The notes under the pieces were generated by a model that saw only the letters and a program-made list of their open reading frames with translations, had not been told where the DNA came from and did no database searches. This document shows, one piece after another, positions 50,695 through 59,216 of a DNA stretch of 64,000 nucleotides. Source of the stretch: Halorussus limi. Its GTDB lineage: Archaea > Halobacteriota > Halobacteria > Halobacteriales > Haladaptataceae. Location of the stretch: positions 62,001-126,000 of the forward strand of contig NZ_CP096660.1 in NCBI RefSeq assembly GCF_023238205.1, written 5' to 3'. Position 1 is the stretch's first letter. Each line of letters begins with the position of its first letter. Made by a program: the position numbers and the translations under genes.

Positions 50695-51534
50695 ATGGTG
50701 AATATAGGGAATCGAGTCCAAGACGGCTCCGAGACGTCCGACGGAAGAGAATCAAGCGACGAGTCAGACGGCGACGAATCGAGCGACGAACTGGCGGGCG
50801 ACGTCGTGGTCCGCGGGCGAAATCTGACTAAGACGTACGACTCGCCGCTCCCGTTCACCCGTTCGGTCGAAGTGCTCCGGGGCGCGGACCTCGACGTTCG
50901 GGCGGGCGAAATCCTCGGCATCGTCGGCGAGAACGGGTCGGGAAAGTCCACGCTGATGAAGACGCTGGTCGGCGCGATGGAACCCGACGACGGCGAAGTG
51001 GTCGTGGACGGCGTTGCGGGGTGGTGCCCGCAAGACCCCCTGCTGTACGACCGACTGACGGTCGCCGAGACCTTTCGACTGTTCGGGACGGCCTACGGCA
51101 TGACCGGCGAGGAGATTCGAGACGCCCGGGACCGACTCGCCGACCGACTCGGCTTCGAGGAGTTCCTCGACTACCGAGTCGACCAGTTGAGCGGCGGGAA
51201 CCGCCAGAAGGTCAACCTGAGCGTCGCCGTCATGGCCGACCCGGACGTGCTGTTCCTCGACGAACCGTACACCGGGTTCGACTGGCAGACCTACCTCGCG
51301 TTCTGGGGGTTGACCGACGAACTGACCGACCGGGGCATCGCCGTCGCGGTCATCTCCCACTTCGTCAGCGAGCGCGAGCGGTTCGACCGCATCCTCGAAC
51401 TGGCGGACGGCCGCCTGACAGACGTGACCGACGCCGACCTCGCCGACCGGCCGACCGAGGACCCCCGAGACCCGACCGGCGGGGCGAATGCCAAGGGGGA
51501 CCAGTCGGCGCGGGAGGCAGAGACCGATGCCTGA
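50695..51534 (+). CDS. ABC transporter ATP-binding protein
   Basis: A 279-residue ATPase. Walker A is GENGSGKST near residue 85. The signature is LSGGNRQKVNL near 165, Walker B is VLFLDEPYTGFD near 184, and the switch His is in AVISHF. An acidic, Ser-rich N-terminus (about 35 residues) precedes the fold. The signature is the SGGNRQK type found in exporters of the multidrug, antibiotic or copper type. First gene of a three-gene operon with two permeases, overlapping the next start by 8 bases. ATG 50695 is preferred to ATG 50677 because the latter is too near the TATA-like element. Confidence 0.9.
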   Translation: MVNIGNRVQDGSETSDGRESSDESDGDESSDELAGDVVVRGRNLTKTYDSPLPFTRSVEVLRGADLDVRAGEILGIVGENGSGKSTLMKTLVGAMEPDDGEVVVDGVAGWCPQDPLLYDRLTVAETFRLFGTAYGMTGEEIRDARDRLADRLGFEEFLDYRVDQLSGGNRQKVNLSVAVMADPDVLFLDEPYTGFDWQTYLAFWGLTDELTDRGIAVAVISHFVSERERFDRILELADGRLTDVTDADLADRPTEDPRDPTGGANAKGDQSAREAETDA

Positions 51535-52306
51535 GAGCGCGAATCCGGCGACCGGCGCCGGACGCGCGAGTCGCCTGCGCAGACTCCGGGTCGGGGTCGC
51601 TTCGCACGTCCGAGCGTTCGTCCGCACGCCGCTCAACGTCGCGCTGCTCGTGGTTCTCCCGGTAGTCGTCGTGGAGGGCTACGGGACCGCGATGTCGGCG
51701 TTCCCGCAGCTCCCGCACCTCGCCGGGGGAACGATGGCCGAGACGGGCCGGGTCAACGGCGCGATTTACGCCGCGGCCTTCCTCGCGGGCATCCTCGGCC
51801 TGTTCCAGAGCATCAGCGCGGTACAGGCCGACGAGCGACTGCGCATCTGCGGCTACGACCGGGCCGAACTGTTCGCGTCTCGACTGGCCTCGGTGGTCCT
51901 CGGGAGTACACTCGTCGCGGGCGTCTCGACGGCCGCCCTCTGGCGGAGCGTCGAACTCGCGGCTCCGACCGCGGCGTTCGGCGCGCTGACCCTCGCCGCG
52001 CTGATTTACGGGCTCGTCGGGATGCTGGTTGGCGCGGTCCTCCCCAGAGCCTTGGAGGGGTCGCTCGTCCTCGTGTTCCTCGTGGACCTCGACGACTTCC
52101 TCTCCAGCGGTCTGCTCGACGTGGAGTCGCCGGTTCTGAAGCTCCTGCCGCTTCACTACCCACACGACCTGTTCCAGTCCGCGACGTTCGAGGGGTCGGT
52201 GGCGACCGGCGACGCCCTCCTCGGGGCGGCGTACCTCGGTGGCGTCTTCCTGCTCGCGCTCGGGGTCTACGTCCGCGTGACCGGCGAGGGAGGTGTTCTC
52301 GCGTGA
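51527..52306 (+). CDS. ABC-2-type permease, first subunit
   Basis: A 259-residue membrane protein with six predicted helices. It has a short basic N-terminus (SRLRRLRVGVASHVRAFVRT), a helix near 36-55, an external loop and five further helices. The general layout is that of ABC-2 permeases in multidrug or bacteriocin exporters. VQADERLRICGYDRAELFASRL near residue 105 corresponds to the cytoplasmic coupling segment. Same operon as the ATPase and second permease, with overlapping stop and start codons at both ends. Substrate unknown. Confidence 0.82.
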   Translation: MPESANPATGAGRASRLRRLRVGVASHVRAFVRTPLNVALLVVLPVVVVEGYGTAMSAFPQLPHLAGGTMAETGRVNGAIYAAAFLAGILGLFQSISAVQADERLRICGYDRAELFASRLASVVLGSTLVAGVSTAALWRSVELAAPTAAFGALTLAALIYGLVGMLVGAVLPRALEGSLVLVFLVDLDDFLSSGLLDVESPVLKLLPLHYPHDLFQSATFEGSVATGDALLGAAYLGGVFLLALGVYVRVTGEGGVLA

Positions 52307-53052
52307 GTCGACCGCGGACGGGGAGGGCCCGGACCGCCTTCGAGATGGGCCTGCGCGAGTACGCCCGGACGCCGGTCCTGCTCGCGCTGTTGGTCTTCCT
52401 GCCCGCCTACTTCGTCGGCGTGTTGGTCTTCCTGCTGCCCGAGTCGTCGGTTCCGGTCGAGGTGGCGGGCCGGGGGACGGTCGCAGTTCCCTCGTCGGAA
52501 CTCTACGGCATCCTGCTCGTGCCGCTCGTGAGCGGTCTGGTCGGCGGTGTCGCGGGCCTGTTCCTGATGCTGGCGGCGCGCTCGGCCGACGGTAGACTCG
52601 TCGTCGCTGGCTATCGCCCGGTCGAGTTACTGGTCGCGCGGGTCGGTCTGCTGGCGGTCGCCGGAGCGGTCGCGGCCGTGGTCTCGCTCGGCGTCCTCTC
52701 GGTCGAAGTGGTACCCGAGCGACTCGGCTGGTTCGCGCTCGCGTCGGTGCTGGCGGGGGTGACCTACGGACTGGTCGGCACGCTCGCGGGCCTCGTCCTC
52801 TCGCGCTTGGCGGGGGTCTATCTCCTGCTATTCGCGCCGATGGTGGACGTGTTCTTCTTCCAGAATCCGATGGTCAGCGACCCCCACTGGCTGGCGGCGT
52901 ACCTGCCGGGCCACTTCGCGACCGAGGTCGCCGTGGACGCCGGACTCTCCGCGAGCGTGGCGCTCGAACCGCTCGGGTGGGCCGTCGCGTATCTCGCCAC
53001 CGTCGGCGTCGTCACCGCAGTCGCGTACTACCGGACGATGCGAATCGGGTAG
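52303..53052 (+). CDS. ABC-2-type permease, second subunit
   Basis: A 249-residue membrane protein, six helices, starting with GTG that overlaps the previous stop (GTGA). REYARTPVLLALLVFLPAYF opens the first helix, and ARSADGRLVVAGYRPVELLVAR is the coupling segment, clearly related to ADERLRICGYDRAELFASR in the first subunit. The pair therefore arose by duplication and forms a heterodimer. VDVFFFQNPMVSDPHWLAAYLP also parallels DLDDFLSSG and HYPHDLFQ in subunit 1. Last gene of the operon; thiC follows with its own promoter. Confidence 0.82.
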   Translation: MSRPRTGRARTAFEMGLREYARTPVLLALLVFLPAYFVGVLVFLLPESSVPVEVAGRGTVAVPSSELYGILLVPLVSGLVGGVAGLFLMLAARSADGRLVVAGYRPVELLVARVGLLAVAGAVAAVVSLGVLSVEVVPERLGWFALASVLAGVTYGLVGTLAGLVLSRLAGVYLLLFAPMVDVFFFQNPMVSDPHWLAAYLPGHFATEVAVDAGLSASVALEPLGWAVAYLATVGVVTAVAYYRTMRIG

Positions 53053-53080
53053 TGAACCGGGAGAAGCCGACCCCCGCAGT

Positions 53081-53087
53081 TTTATTA
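53081..53087 (+). promoter_or_regulatory. TATA-like element for thiC
   Basis: TTTATTA about 27 bases before the GTG start at 53112; a leaderless transcript is expected. This leaves no room for a TPP riboswitch. Confidence 0.6.
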
Positions 53088-53111
53088 CCCGGTAGTACAA
53101 CCTAGTGATTC

Positions 53112-54542
53112 GTGACGCAGTTACAGCGCGCCCGCGAGGGCACGGTCACCGACGAGATGGAACGAGTCGCCGAGCGCGAACGGGTCGCGCCCGAGTTCGT
53201 CCGCCGGCAGGTCGCGGACGGCCAGGCAGTGATTCCGGCGAACGTCGAACACGGCCGACTCGACCCGATGATTATCGGGAGCGAGTTCGCCACGAAAGTC
53301 AACGCGAACATCGGTAACAGCGAGGAGGCGAGCGGCGTCGAAGACGAATTGGAGAAACTCCACGCCGCGGTCCACTACGGCGCGGACACCGTGATGGACC
53401 TCAGCACCGGCGGGGAGTTGAACCGGATTCGGGCGGCGAACGTGGAACACTCTCCGGTCCCGGTCGGCACCGTACCGATTTACGAGGCGGTCAAACGGGC
53501 CGACGCCGTCGCGGACATCACGCCCGAACTCCTGTTGGACGTAATCGAGAAACAGGCCCGGCAGGGCGTCGATTACATGACGATTCACGCCGGAGTCCTG
53601 ATGGAACACCTGCCGCTGACCGACGGCCGCAAGACCGGCATCGTCTCCCGCGGCGGGTCCATCCTCGCGCAGTGGATGGAGGAGAACGGAATGCAGAATC
53701 CGCTCTACGCTAAATTCGAGGACATCTGCGAAATCTTCGCGCGATTCGACGTGACGTTCAGTCTCGGTGACGGTCTCCGGCCGGGTTGCCTCGCCGACGC
53801 GGGCGACGACGCCCAATTCGCGGAGTTAGAGACGCTCGGAGAACTCACCAGCATCGCGCGGGACCGCGGCGTGCAGGTGATGGTCGAGGGGCCGGGCCAC
53901 GTCCCGATGGACCGGATTTCCGAGCAGGTCGAGCGCCAGCAGGAGGTCTGCGACGGCGCGCCGTTCTACGTCCTCGGCCCCCTCGTGACCGACGTGGCGC
54001 CGGGCTACGACCACATCACGAGCGCCATCGGTGCGACCGAGGCAGCACGCGCCGGGGCCGCGATGCTCTGCTACGTCACGCCGAAGGAACACCTCGGTCT
54101 CCCCGACGCCGAGGACGTGCGCGACGGACTCGCGGCCTACCGCATCGCGGCCCACGCCGCCGACGTGGCGAACGGCCGCGAGGGCGCACGCGACTGGGAC
54201 GACGCCCTCTCGGAGGCCCGCTACGACTTCGACTGGGAGCGCCAGTTCGAGTTGGCGCTGGACCCCGAGCGCGCCCGGTCGTACCACGACCAGACGCTCC
54301 CCGGCGACAACTACAAGGAGGCGCGCTTCTGCTCGATGTGCGGCGTCGAGTTCTGCTCGATGCGCATCGACCAGGACGCTCGCGACGCTGACGGCGAGAT
54401 GAGCGAAATCGAGACCGAGACCGACGTGGAGGAGTCGCCCGCGGCCGAGGTGAATCGCCCGCCTGTCGGCACCCACGAGGTCGAGGGCGCACCGCTGGCG
54501 GACGTGGACCTCGACCGCGAATACCCCTCGGCGGACGACTGA
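53112..54542 (+). CDS. thiC: Phosphomethylpyrimidine synthase ThiC
   Basis: The 476-residue radical-SAM enzyme converts 5-aminoimidazole ribotide to hydroxymethylpyrimidine phosphate for thiamine. Segments are [73 protein letters not shown] text, [50 protein letters not shown], and the C-terminal 4Fe-4S motif CSMCGVEFC. Starts with GTG as a leaderless transcript. A haloarchaeal acidic extension of about 50 residues follows the cluster motif. No other thi gene is in the window. Confidence 0.96.
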   Translation: MTQLQRAREGTVTDEMERVAERERVAPEFVRRQVADGQAVIPANVEHGRLDPMIIGSEFATKVNANIGNSEEASGVEDELEKLHAAVHYGADTVMDLSTGGELNRIRAANVEHSPVPVGTVPIYEAVKRADAVADITPELLLDVIEKQARQGVDYMTIHAGVLMEHLPLTDGRKTGIVSRGGSILAQWMEENGMQNPLYAKFEDICEIFARFDVTFSLGDGLRPGCLADAGDDAQFAELETLGELTSIARDRGVQVMVEGPGHVPMDRISEQVERQQEVCDGAPFYVLGPLVTDVAPGYDHITSAIGATEAARAGAAMLCYVTPKEHLGLPDAEDVRDGLAAYRIAAHAADVANGREGARDWDDALSEARYDFDWERQFELALDPERARSYHDQTLPGDNYKEARFCSMCGVEFCSMRIDQDARDADGEMSEIETETDVEESPAAEVNRPPVGTHEVEGAPLADVDLDREYPSADD

Positions 54543-54615
54543 CGGCGCGTCCGGACGATGCACAGGTACTGACTGCTCGGGAGTATTTCGACCGAAAAAA
54601 GAGGGGACGACCGCG

Positions 54616-55221
54616 TCAGGGGTCCGTACACTGGTAGTACGAGCAACACGACGCCTGCGTCGCCACGCGGTCTCCCTCGTACGTGACCGCACTCGACGCG
54701 TAGCACGACCCGTCGGCCTCGGGGGGACAGGCGTACTGGCTACAACTCTGGGTCGTCGCGGTGTCGTCGGCGTCGAGCGTTCCGACCTCGGGGTTGAACA
54801 CGGTCACGGACTCGCCGTCGTCGAGGAGCGCGTACGACTCGCCGGTCTCCGGTTCGACCGAGGCGGTGAGCGTGCCCCCGGCGACTTCCGTCACGGTGAC
54901 GAGTCTCGCCGGACTCACGCCGGAGTCCACGAACGCGGTCCCCGCTTCGCCGCGGAGCGGAGCGTAGGGTGAGGCCGGGCGGTCGGTCGCCAACTCGGCC
55001 GCGTCGCCGGCGTCGAGAACGCCCTCCTCGGAGAGCAACGCCAGCAGGTCGCCACCGTACGACTCCAGCAACTGCTCGGCCTCGGCGGGGTCGGCGGAGC
55101 GGCCCGGTCGGTCCGCGGCGGTCGCGCCGGCGCTTCCCGCGGCGAGTCCGGTCGTCGCGCCCGCCACCGCGACCTTCTTCAGGAGCGAACGTCGGTCGAT
55201 GGTCGTGTCATTCTGTGTCAT
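54616..55221 (-). CDS. Tat-exported protein with Cys-rich C-terminus
   Basis: A 201-residue protein. IDRRSLLKKVAVAGATTGLA is a Tat signal. A middle region of about 110 residues (LLESYGGDLLALLSEEGVL, PARLVTVTEVAGGTLTASV) has a beta-rich appearance. The last 45 residues carry six cysteines (SCSQYAC, GSCYASS, ASCCSYYQC) and aromatic residues, as in disulfide-stapled secreted peptides. The architecture, Tat leader plus middle pro-part plus Cys-rich end, is similar in outline to halocin C8 precursors, but no direct sequence match is seen. AT-rich TTAATTTA at 55245-55252 is spaced as the TATA of a leaderless transcript. Confidence 0.72.
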   Translation of the reverse strand: MTQNDTTIDRRSLLKKVAVAGATTGLAAGSAGATAADRPGRSADPAEAEQLLESYGGDLLALLSEEGVLDAGDAAELATDRPASPYAPLRGEAGTAFVDSGVSPARLVTVTEVAGGTLTASVEPETGESYALLDDGESVTVFNPEVGTLDADDTATTQSCSQYACPPEADGSCYASSAVTYEGDRVATQASCCSYYQCTDP

Positions 55222-55301
55222 GGACGGCACGACTACGTATGCGGTTAATTTACTTATATTTCTAGCCTAAATAATTCGGGCTGGGCAGAATACTCCCGGG
55301 G

Positions 55302-55610
55302 TCACTCCACGCGCTCTAACACCACGCCGTCCTCGAACCGGCCGCGCTCCTCGGCTTTCTCCGCGCGAAGGCGCTCGACACGCTCGGCGTCGAACTCCTC
55401 GGCGTCCCGAATCGCGTCGAGGACTTCCAGCACGTCGGCGAGTTCTTCGGGGTCGCCGGACTCGCGGAACTCTCCGGCCTCCTCACAGAGTTTCTCGCGG
55501 AGGCGGCGTCGGTACTCGTCGCCGTCGGCGACGTGGGTGACGGGCGTCTCGCCGTTCTCGCGGACGACCTCCGGAATCCGGTCGCGCACGAGTTTGTCGT
55601 ACTCGGTCAC
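55302..55610 (-). CDS. Phosphoribosyl-ATP pyrophosphohydrolase-like (MazG-like) protein
   Basis: A 102-residue all-alpha NTP pyrophosphohydrolase-like protein. EYDKLVRDRIPEVVRENGE at the start and EKLCEEAGEFRESGDPEELADVLEVLDAI with the Glu/Glu/Asp metal ligands match the family, which hydrolyses non-canonical or phage nucleotides. It starts with GTG at 55608-55610. The gene is separate from the Cys-rich Tat gene (80 bases apart, same strand) and from the HTH gene upstream (about 39 bases), so the two may be one transcript with the HTH gene first. Confidence 0.87.
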   Translation of the reverse strand: MTEYDKLVRDRIPEVVRENGETPVTHVADGDEYRRRLREKLCEEAGEFRESGDPEELADVLEVLDAIRDAEEFDAERVERLRAEKAEERGRFEDGVVLERVE

Positions 55611-55649
55611 GCGGGAGACCGACTCCCGGCGGCGAAAAAGAGGTTACGG

Positions 55650-55931
55650 TCAGACCGCTTCGGCGCTGTCGGGCGTCGCCTCGCCCGCTTGGAGACACTC
55701 CTCGACGGAGTCGGTGAGCGCGTACAACTGCTTGCGGGCGTCGGGGATGTACACCCGCTCCTCGATGACGTCCCGCTCTTTCAGTCGCTTGATGGAACTC
55801 CGGACCGTCCGGGGCGAGAGCCGAGTCCGGTCGCTGATCTGCTGCTGGGTCAGCGCGTCGTCGTTGTATTCGAGAACTTTTACGACTAGCTTCGCGCTCG
55901 GTGGGGCGTCGTCGTCGAGGCAGTCAGACAT
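55650..55931 (-). CDS. Winged-helix transcriptional regulator (MarR/TrmB-like)
   Basis: A 93-residue DNA-binding protein: AKLVVKVLEYNDDALTQQQISDRTRLSPRTVRSSIKRLKERDVIEERVYIPDARKQ is cited here in part as LSPRTVRSSIKRLKE (recognition helix) and VIEERVYIPDARKQLYALT (wing). It lacks an effector domain. ATG 55929-55931 starts MSDCLDDDA, typical of small haloarchaeal regulators. It may control its neighbours, including the MazG-like gene downstream. Confidence 0.82.
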   Translation of the reverse strand: MSDCLDDDAPPSAKLVVKVLEYNDDALTQQQISDRTRLSPRTVRSSIKRLKERDVIEERVYIPDARKQLYALTDSVEECLQAGEATPDSAEAV

Positions 55932-56097
55932 CGTGTTCCATTCGTGGACGCCCACCGAATTATACGTTTGCTAACTCCGGTGAAACGAGGTTACTTCGAG
56001 GTAACCGCGAGCGAGACGGGCACGGCGGCCGCCTCGGGCCGAGGTCCGCAATCGAGCGCGGGCAAGAACTTTACCCGCTGGCCCACGGCGTTGCGGT

Positions 56098-56895
56098 ATG
56101 TACCTCGCAGACCAGGCGTGGCCGGAGTTAAGCGACTACGTGGCCGAGGAGTCGGTGGCGGTCGTGCCGCTGGGTTCGACCGAACAGCACGGACCCCACT
56201 TGCCGCTCTCGACCGACCACAAGATTGCGGAGGGGTTGGCCCGCGAGGCCGCCGACCGGACCGGCTACCTCTGCACGCCGACCGTGAACGTCGGCGTGAG
56301 CGTCCACCACAAGCAGTTCCACGGTACGATGTGGGCAGACGCGCCCGAGTTCCGCGACTACGTCGAGAGCTTCTCCCGGAATCTGGCGTACCACGGCATC
56401 GACCGCATCGTCTTCGCCAACGCCCACGGCGGCAACCAGACCCACCTCCGGGAAGTCGGCCGCAGACTGCGCGAGGACGAGGTCGCCTACGCGGTCGAGT
56501 GGATGTGGGACGAGTCGATTCCGGGCCTCGTCGACGACCTCTTCGAGACCAACGGCCCCCACGGCGGGCCGAAGGAGACCGCGATGATGATGCACCTCGA
56601 CCCCGAGAACGTGCGCACCGACGAACTGGAGGCGGCCCGCGACGGCGGCCTCGTGGACTGGGCCAACAGCGACGAGGCCTACGTCCACGGCGCTCGCAAC
56701 TTCTACGACTCCATCGACAACACCGAGAACGGCGTGTTGGGCGACCAGACCGACGCGACCCCCGAGAAGGGCGCGGAGCTGTTCGACGCCGCGAGCGAGC
56801 AGTTGGCCGAGCTGCTGACGTGGCTCGACGACCGGCGGTTCGCCGACCTGATGGCGAAACCGCACGTCAACCCCCAACCCGGCAGTCGGCGGTAG
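56098..56895 (+). CDS. Creatininase family protein (ArfB-like)
   Basis: A 265-residue metal-dependent amidohydrolase. AVVPLGSTEQHGPHLPLSTDH near 22-42 gives the Glu/His/Asp metal ligands, NVGVSVHHKQFHGTM follows, FANAHGGNQTHLRE carries further His, and NGPHGGPKETAMMMHL the last acidic ligand. The archaeal ArfB enzyme of this family hydrolyses the formylamino intermediate in riboflavin and F420 synthesis, and haloarchaea need F420, so this is a plausible role. Creatinine amidase itself is less likely. No rib or cof gene is adjacent. Confidence 0.85.
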   Translation: MYLADQAWPELSDYVAEESVAVVPLGSTEQHGPHLPLSTDHKIAEGLAREAADRTGYLCTPTVNVGVSVHHKQFHGTMWADAPEFRDYVESFSRNLAYHGIDRIVFANAHGGNQTHLREVGRRLREDEVAYAVEWMWDESIPGLVDDLFETNGPHGGPKETAMMMHLDPENVRTDELEAARDGGLVDWANSDEAYVHGARNFYDSIDNTENGVLGDQTDATPEKGAELFDAASEQLAELLTWLDDRRFADLMAKPHVNPQPGSRR

Positions 56896-56950
56896 CGTTC
56901 GCGACCCCGCGGCCCGAACCCATAACCCCGCTCCGCCCGTCCCTCTGCCC

Positions 56951-57145
56951 GTGAGCGAAACAGAAAACGTGACCCGGACGACCGACGGCGATGACGGTGA
57001 CGGGTTCTGGGACTTCGGCATCATCACGACGCTGGTCCTCCTCGGACTCGCGCTCGTCGTCTTCCCCGAACCCGCGACGACCGTGACGGGCATCCTGATG
57101 GTGGGCGTCGGCGTCAGTCTCGCGGTCCTCAACACGTTGGGGTGA
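56951..57145 (+). CDS. Small two-helix membrane protein with FPEP motif
   Basis: A 64-residue protein starting with GTG. A hydrophilic acidic lead (MSETENVTRTTDGDDGDG) is followed by helix FGIITTLVLLGLALVVFPEP, a loop and helix TGILMVGVGVSLAVLNTL. FPEPATT is shared with FPEPSTS in the protein at 57205, so the two are tandem paralogs. Function unknown. About 55 bases follow the creatininase stop; it may be co-transcribed. Confidence 0.78.
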   Translation: MSETENVTRTTDGDDGDGFWDFGIITTLVLLGLALVVFPEPATTVTGILMVGVGVSLAVLNTLG

Positions 57146-57204
57146 CGCGTTAAGTGCGACCAACGGCCACAGGCCCTAACCCCGTCAGCGTCTAGTTTCT
57201 TGGC

Positions 57205-57609
57205 GTGAGCGACAACCCGTACACCGACGACGAGTACGACAGCACGTACAAGGACGTCCACGGGGACGAACCCACCCGCGACCAGTACACCGACGAGACG
57301 ACCGACGACACGTTCTTCCCGTCGGGCGTCGGCAACTCGCTGTACCCCTCCGGGTGGGGAATCTGGCCCGCGGGCGACGCCAACGACGCGAGCACCGAGA
57401 ACGAGGCAGGGGACGACTACGACCGGCGCACCGCCGACTACGACGACTCCGAAGGCGACGACGACGGATGGTTCGGCGAGGGCATCGCCGGGACGCTCCT
57501 GCTCATCGGCGCCGTGCTGTTCTTCTTCCCGGAGCCATCGACGTCCGCCATCGGAATCGGACTGATGGCGCTGGGCGTCCTCACGTGGGTCGTCGACGCA
57601 CTGGCGTAG
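57205..57609 (+). CDS. Acidic membrane protein with FPEP motif (paralog of 56951-57145)
   Basis: A 134-residue protein starting with GTG. The first 90 residues are very acidic and aromatic (SDNPYTDDEYDSTYKDVHGD, PSGVGNSLYPSGWGIWPAGD). The last 45 repeat the two-helix unit: IAGTLLLIGAVLFFFPEPST then GIGLMALGVLTWVVDAL, aligning with the 64-residue protein. It is probably an inner-membrane protein with a disordered cytoplasmic head. Function unknown; the gene pair is a local duplication with an added head domain. Confidence 0.78.
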   Translation: MSDNPYTDDEYDSTYKDVHGDEPTRDQYTDETTDDTFFPSGVGNSLYPSGWGIWPAGDANDASTENEAGDDYDRRTADYDDSEGDDDGWFGEGIAGTLLLIGAVLFFFPEPSTSAIGIGLMALGVLTWVVDALA

Positions 57610-57674
57610 GGCCGCCGAAGACGGCCGGAGACCCGCGCCGCAACCTACAACCGCCCGGCGACCGTCCGTCGGGC

Positions 57675-58457
57675 ATGGGCAATCTGAACCCCGACTTCTC
57701 CGATTCGACGGTAATCGTCACGGGCGCGAGCGCGGGCATCGGTCGCGCCGTCGCGCTCGCGTTCGGCGACGCGGGCGCGACGGTCGTGAACGCCGACGTT
57801 CGCGAGTCGCCGAAGGCCGACGGCGAGTCCACGCCGACCCACGAGCGAATCCGCGACGCGGGCGGCCGCGCCGAGTACGTCGAGACCGACGTCTCGGACC
57901 CGGACCAGATTCGGTCGGTCGTGGCGGCGGCCCGCGACTCGGGCGGCGTGGACGTGATGGTGAACAACGCGGGCGTCTACACCAAGCGCCGGTTCCGCGA
58001 GGTGACGCCCGAGGAGTTCGAGGAGGTCCACGCGGTCAACGCGCGGGGCACCTTCTTCGGCACGCAGATAGCCGCGAACGACATGATAGACCGGGGCGAC
58101 CCCGGCGTCGTGGTCAACACCTCCTCGGACACGCAGGGCCGGGCGGCGTGGGACCACTCTCACTACGCCGCGACGAAGGGCGCGATTCGGATGGTGACCC
58201 GGAGCGCGGCGCTGGAACTCGCCGACGAGGGCGTGCGGGTCAACGCCGTCGCGCCCGGCCCGGTCGCGACCGAAATCCGGGAGGGCTGGTCCGAGGAGGC
58301 CGAGGAGATGGGTCCCGAGGGCGAGACGCCCGACCTCCCGCTCCGAGCCGCCGACCCCGAGGAGTTGGCCGGCGCGTACCTCTTTCTGGCGAGCGACGAG
58401 GCGTCGTACGTGACCGGCGAGACCGTCTGGGTCGACGGCGGCGGCCACGTCTGTTGA
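57675..58457 (+). CDS. Short-chain dehydrogenase/reductase
   Basis: A 260-residue NAD(P)-dependent oxidoreductase of the classical SDR type. The cofactor loop is VTGASAGIGRAVALAFG near 16-32. The Asp in NADVRES suggests NAD+. VNNAGVYTKR follows near 100, the catalytic Ser is in NTSSDTQG, and the Tyr/Lys pair in SHYAATKGAI. VNAVAPGPVATE is the usual late loop. Substrate unknown; an alcohol or sugar ketone is typical. It reads in line with the two FPEP genes but has 65 bases upstream. Confidence 0.92.
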   Translation: MGNLNPDFSDSTVIVTGASAGIGRAVALAFGDAGATVVNADVRESPKADGESTPTHERIRDAGGRAEYVETDVSDPDQIRSVVAAARDSGGVDVMVNNAGVYTKRRFREVTPEEFEEVHAVNARGTFFGTQIAANDMIDRGDPGVVVNTSSDTQGRAAWDHSHYAATKGAIRMVTRSAALELADEGVRVNAVAPGPVATEIREGWSEEAEEMGPEGETPDLPLRAADPEELAGAYLFLASDEASYVTGETVWVDGGGHVC

Positions 58458-58472
58458 ATCGCCGCGGCGTCG

Positions 58473-59147
58473 CTACGCCCTGTCCCCGAGGCGGAAACTC
58501 ACCGCGATTCCCTCGCCCAGCGGAAGCGCCACCGTCTCGAAGTCGGGGTCGTCGCGCACCGTCAGGAGGTAGTCCGCGATGCCCCGCGTCTGGTCGTCCA
58601 CGTCCGCGGGGTCGTCGCCTTCGAGCAGCGCGAGGATGGTCTCGAAGTCCTGAATCCCGCTCTCCATCGCGTTGTCCGCGATTATCACGCCGCCCTCGGC
58701 GACTTTTCCGCGCACCGCGTCGAGCGCGTCGGGGTAGCCGTCCTTGTGGCAGTCGACGAGTACCACGTCGAACGGACCGTCGTAGCGCTCGACGGTTTCG
58801 AGCGCGTCGCCGTCCTCGAAGGCCGCGCGGTCGGCGTAGCCGCCCCGCGCCAGATACTCGCGGGCGTCGTCGAGTTCGTCGGCGTCGTGTTCGGTCAGGA
58901 CGATTTCGCCGTCGTCCGGGAGCGCCTCGGCGAACCAGTAGGCCGAGTAGCCGAACCCCGACCCGAACTCGAAGATTCGCTCGGCGTCGACCATGCGCGC
59001 CGCGAGTCGCAGGAACGACCCGACCTCGGGGCCGACCGTCGGGAAGCCGATTTCCTCGCCGTGGGCCTCCATCTCCCGGAGGGTGTCGTCGCGGTCGGGG
59101 ACCATCGCGCGGACGAATCGCTCGGTGTGGTCTGGCAGCAGCGTCAT
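58473..59147 (-). CDS. O-methyltransferase family protein (class I SAM)
   Basis: A 224-residue SAM-dependent enzyme. The cofactor loop is RIFEFGSGFGYSAYWFAEAL near 58-77, with TEHDADELDDA, EDGDALETVERYDGPFDVVLVDCHKDGYPDAL and ADNAMESGIQD. These agree with the caffeoyl-CoA/catechol O-methyltransferase class, including the Asp and Asn metal ligands. Haloarchaeal homologs are uncharacterised; substrates could be catechol-like or peptide. Convergent with the SDR gene (15 bases apart). Confidence 0.87.
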   Translation of the reverse strand: MTLLPDHTERFVRAMVPDRDDTLREMEAHGEEIGFPTVGPEVGSFLRLAARMVDAERIFEFGSGFGYSAYWFAEALPDDGEIVLTEHDADELDDAREYLARGGYADRAAFEDGDALETVERYDGPFDVVLVDCHKDGYPDALDAVRGKVAEGGVIIADNAMESGIQDFETILALLEGDDPADVDDQTRGIADYLLTVRDDPDFETVALPLGEGIAVSFRLGDRA

Positions 59148-59189
59148 GGTCGAACCGTCGCGCGTCGAAAAGTTAATTGTTCGTAAGGC

Positions 59190-59213
59190 GGTCGAGCGGG
59201 AGTCGAACCCCCG
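59190..59213 (-). other. tRNA T-arm-like fragment
   Basis: On the minus strand this reads CGGGG, GTTCGAC, TCCCG, then CTCGACC and G, like a T stem, T loop and 3' acceptor strand. One stem position is imperfect if the canonical 7-base loop is used. The rest of a tRNA is absent: the upstream bases code for the DUF7282 protein and no matching 5' acceptor strand is present. It may be a recombination scar from an element that integrated in a tRNA, or chance. Confidence 0.3.
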
Positions 59214-59216
59214 GTC

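Noticed and set aside
53053..53111. TPP riboswitch before thiC
   Set aside because: The TATA-like element at 53081-53087 leaves essentially no leader, and no TPP-aptamer motif was seen.
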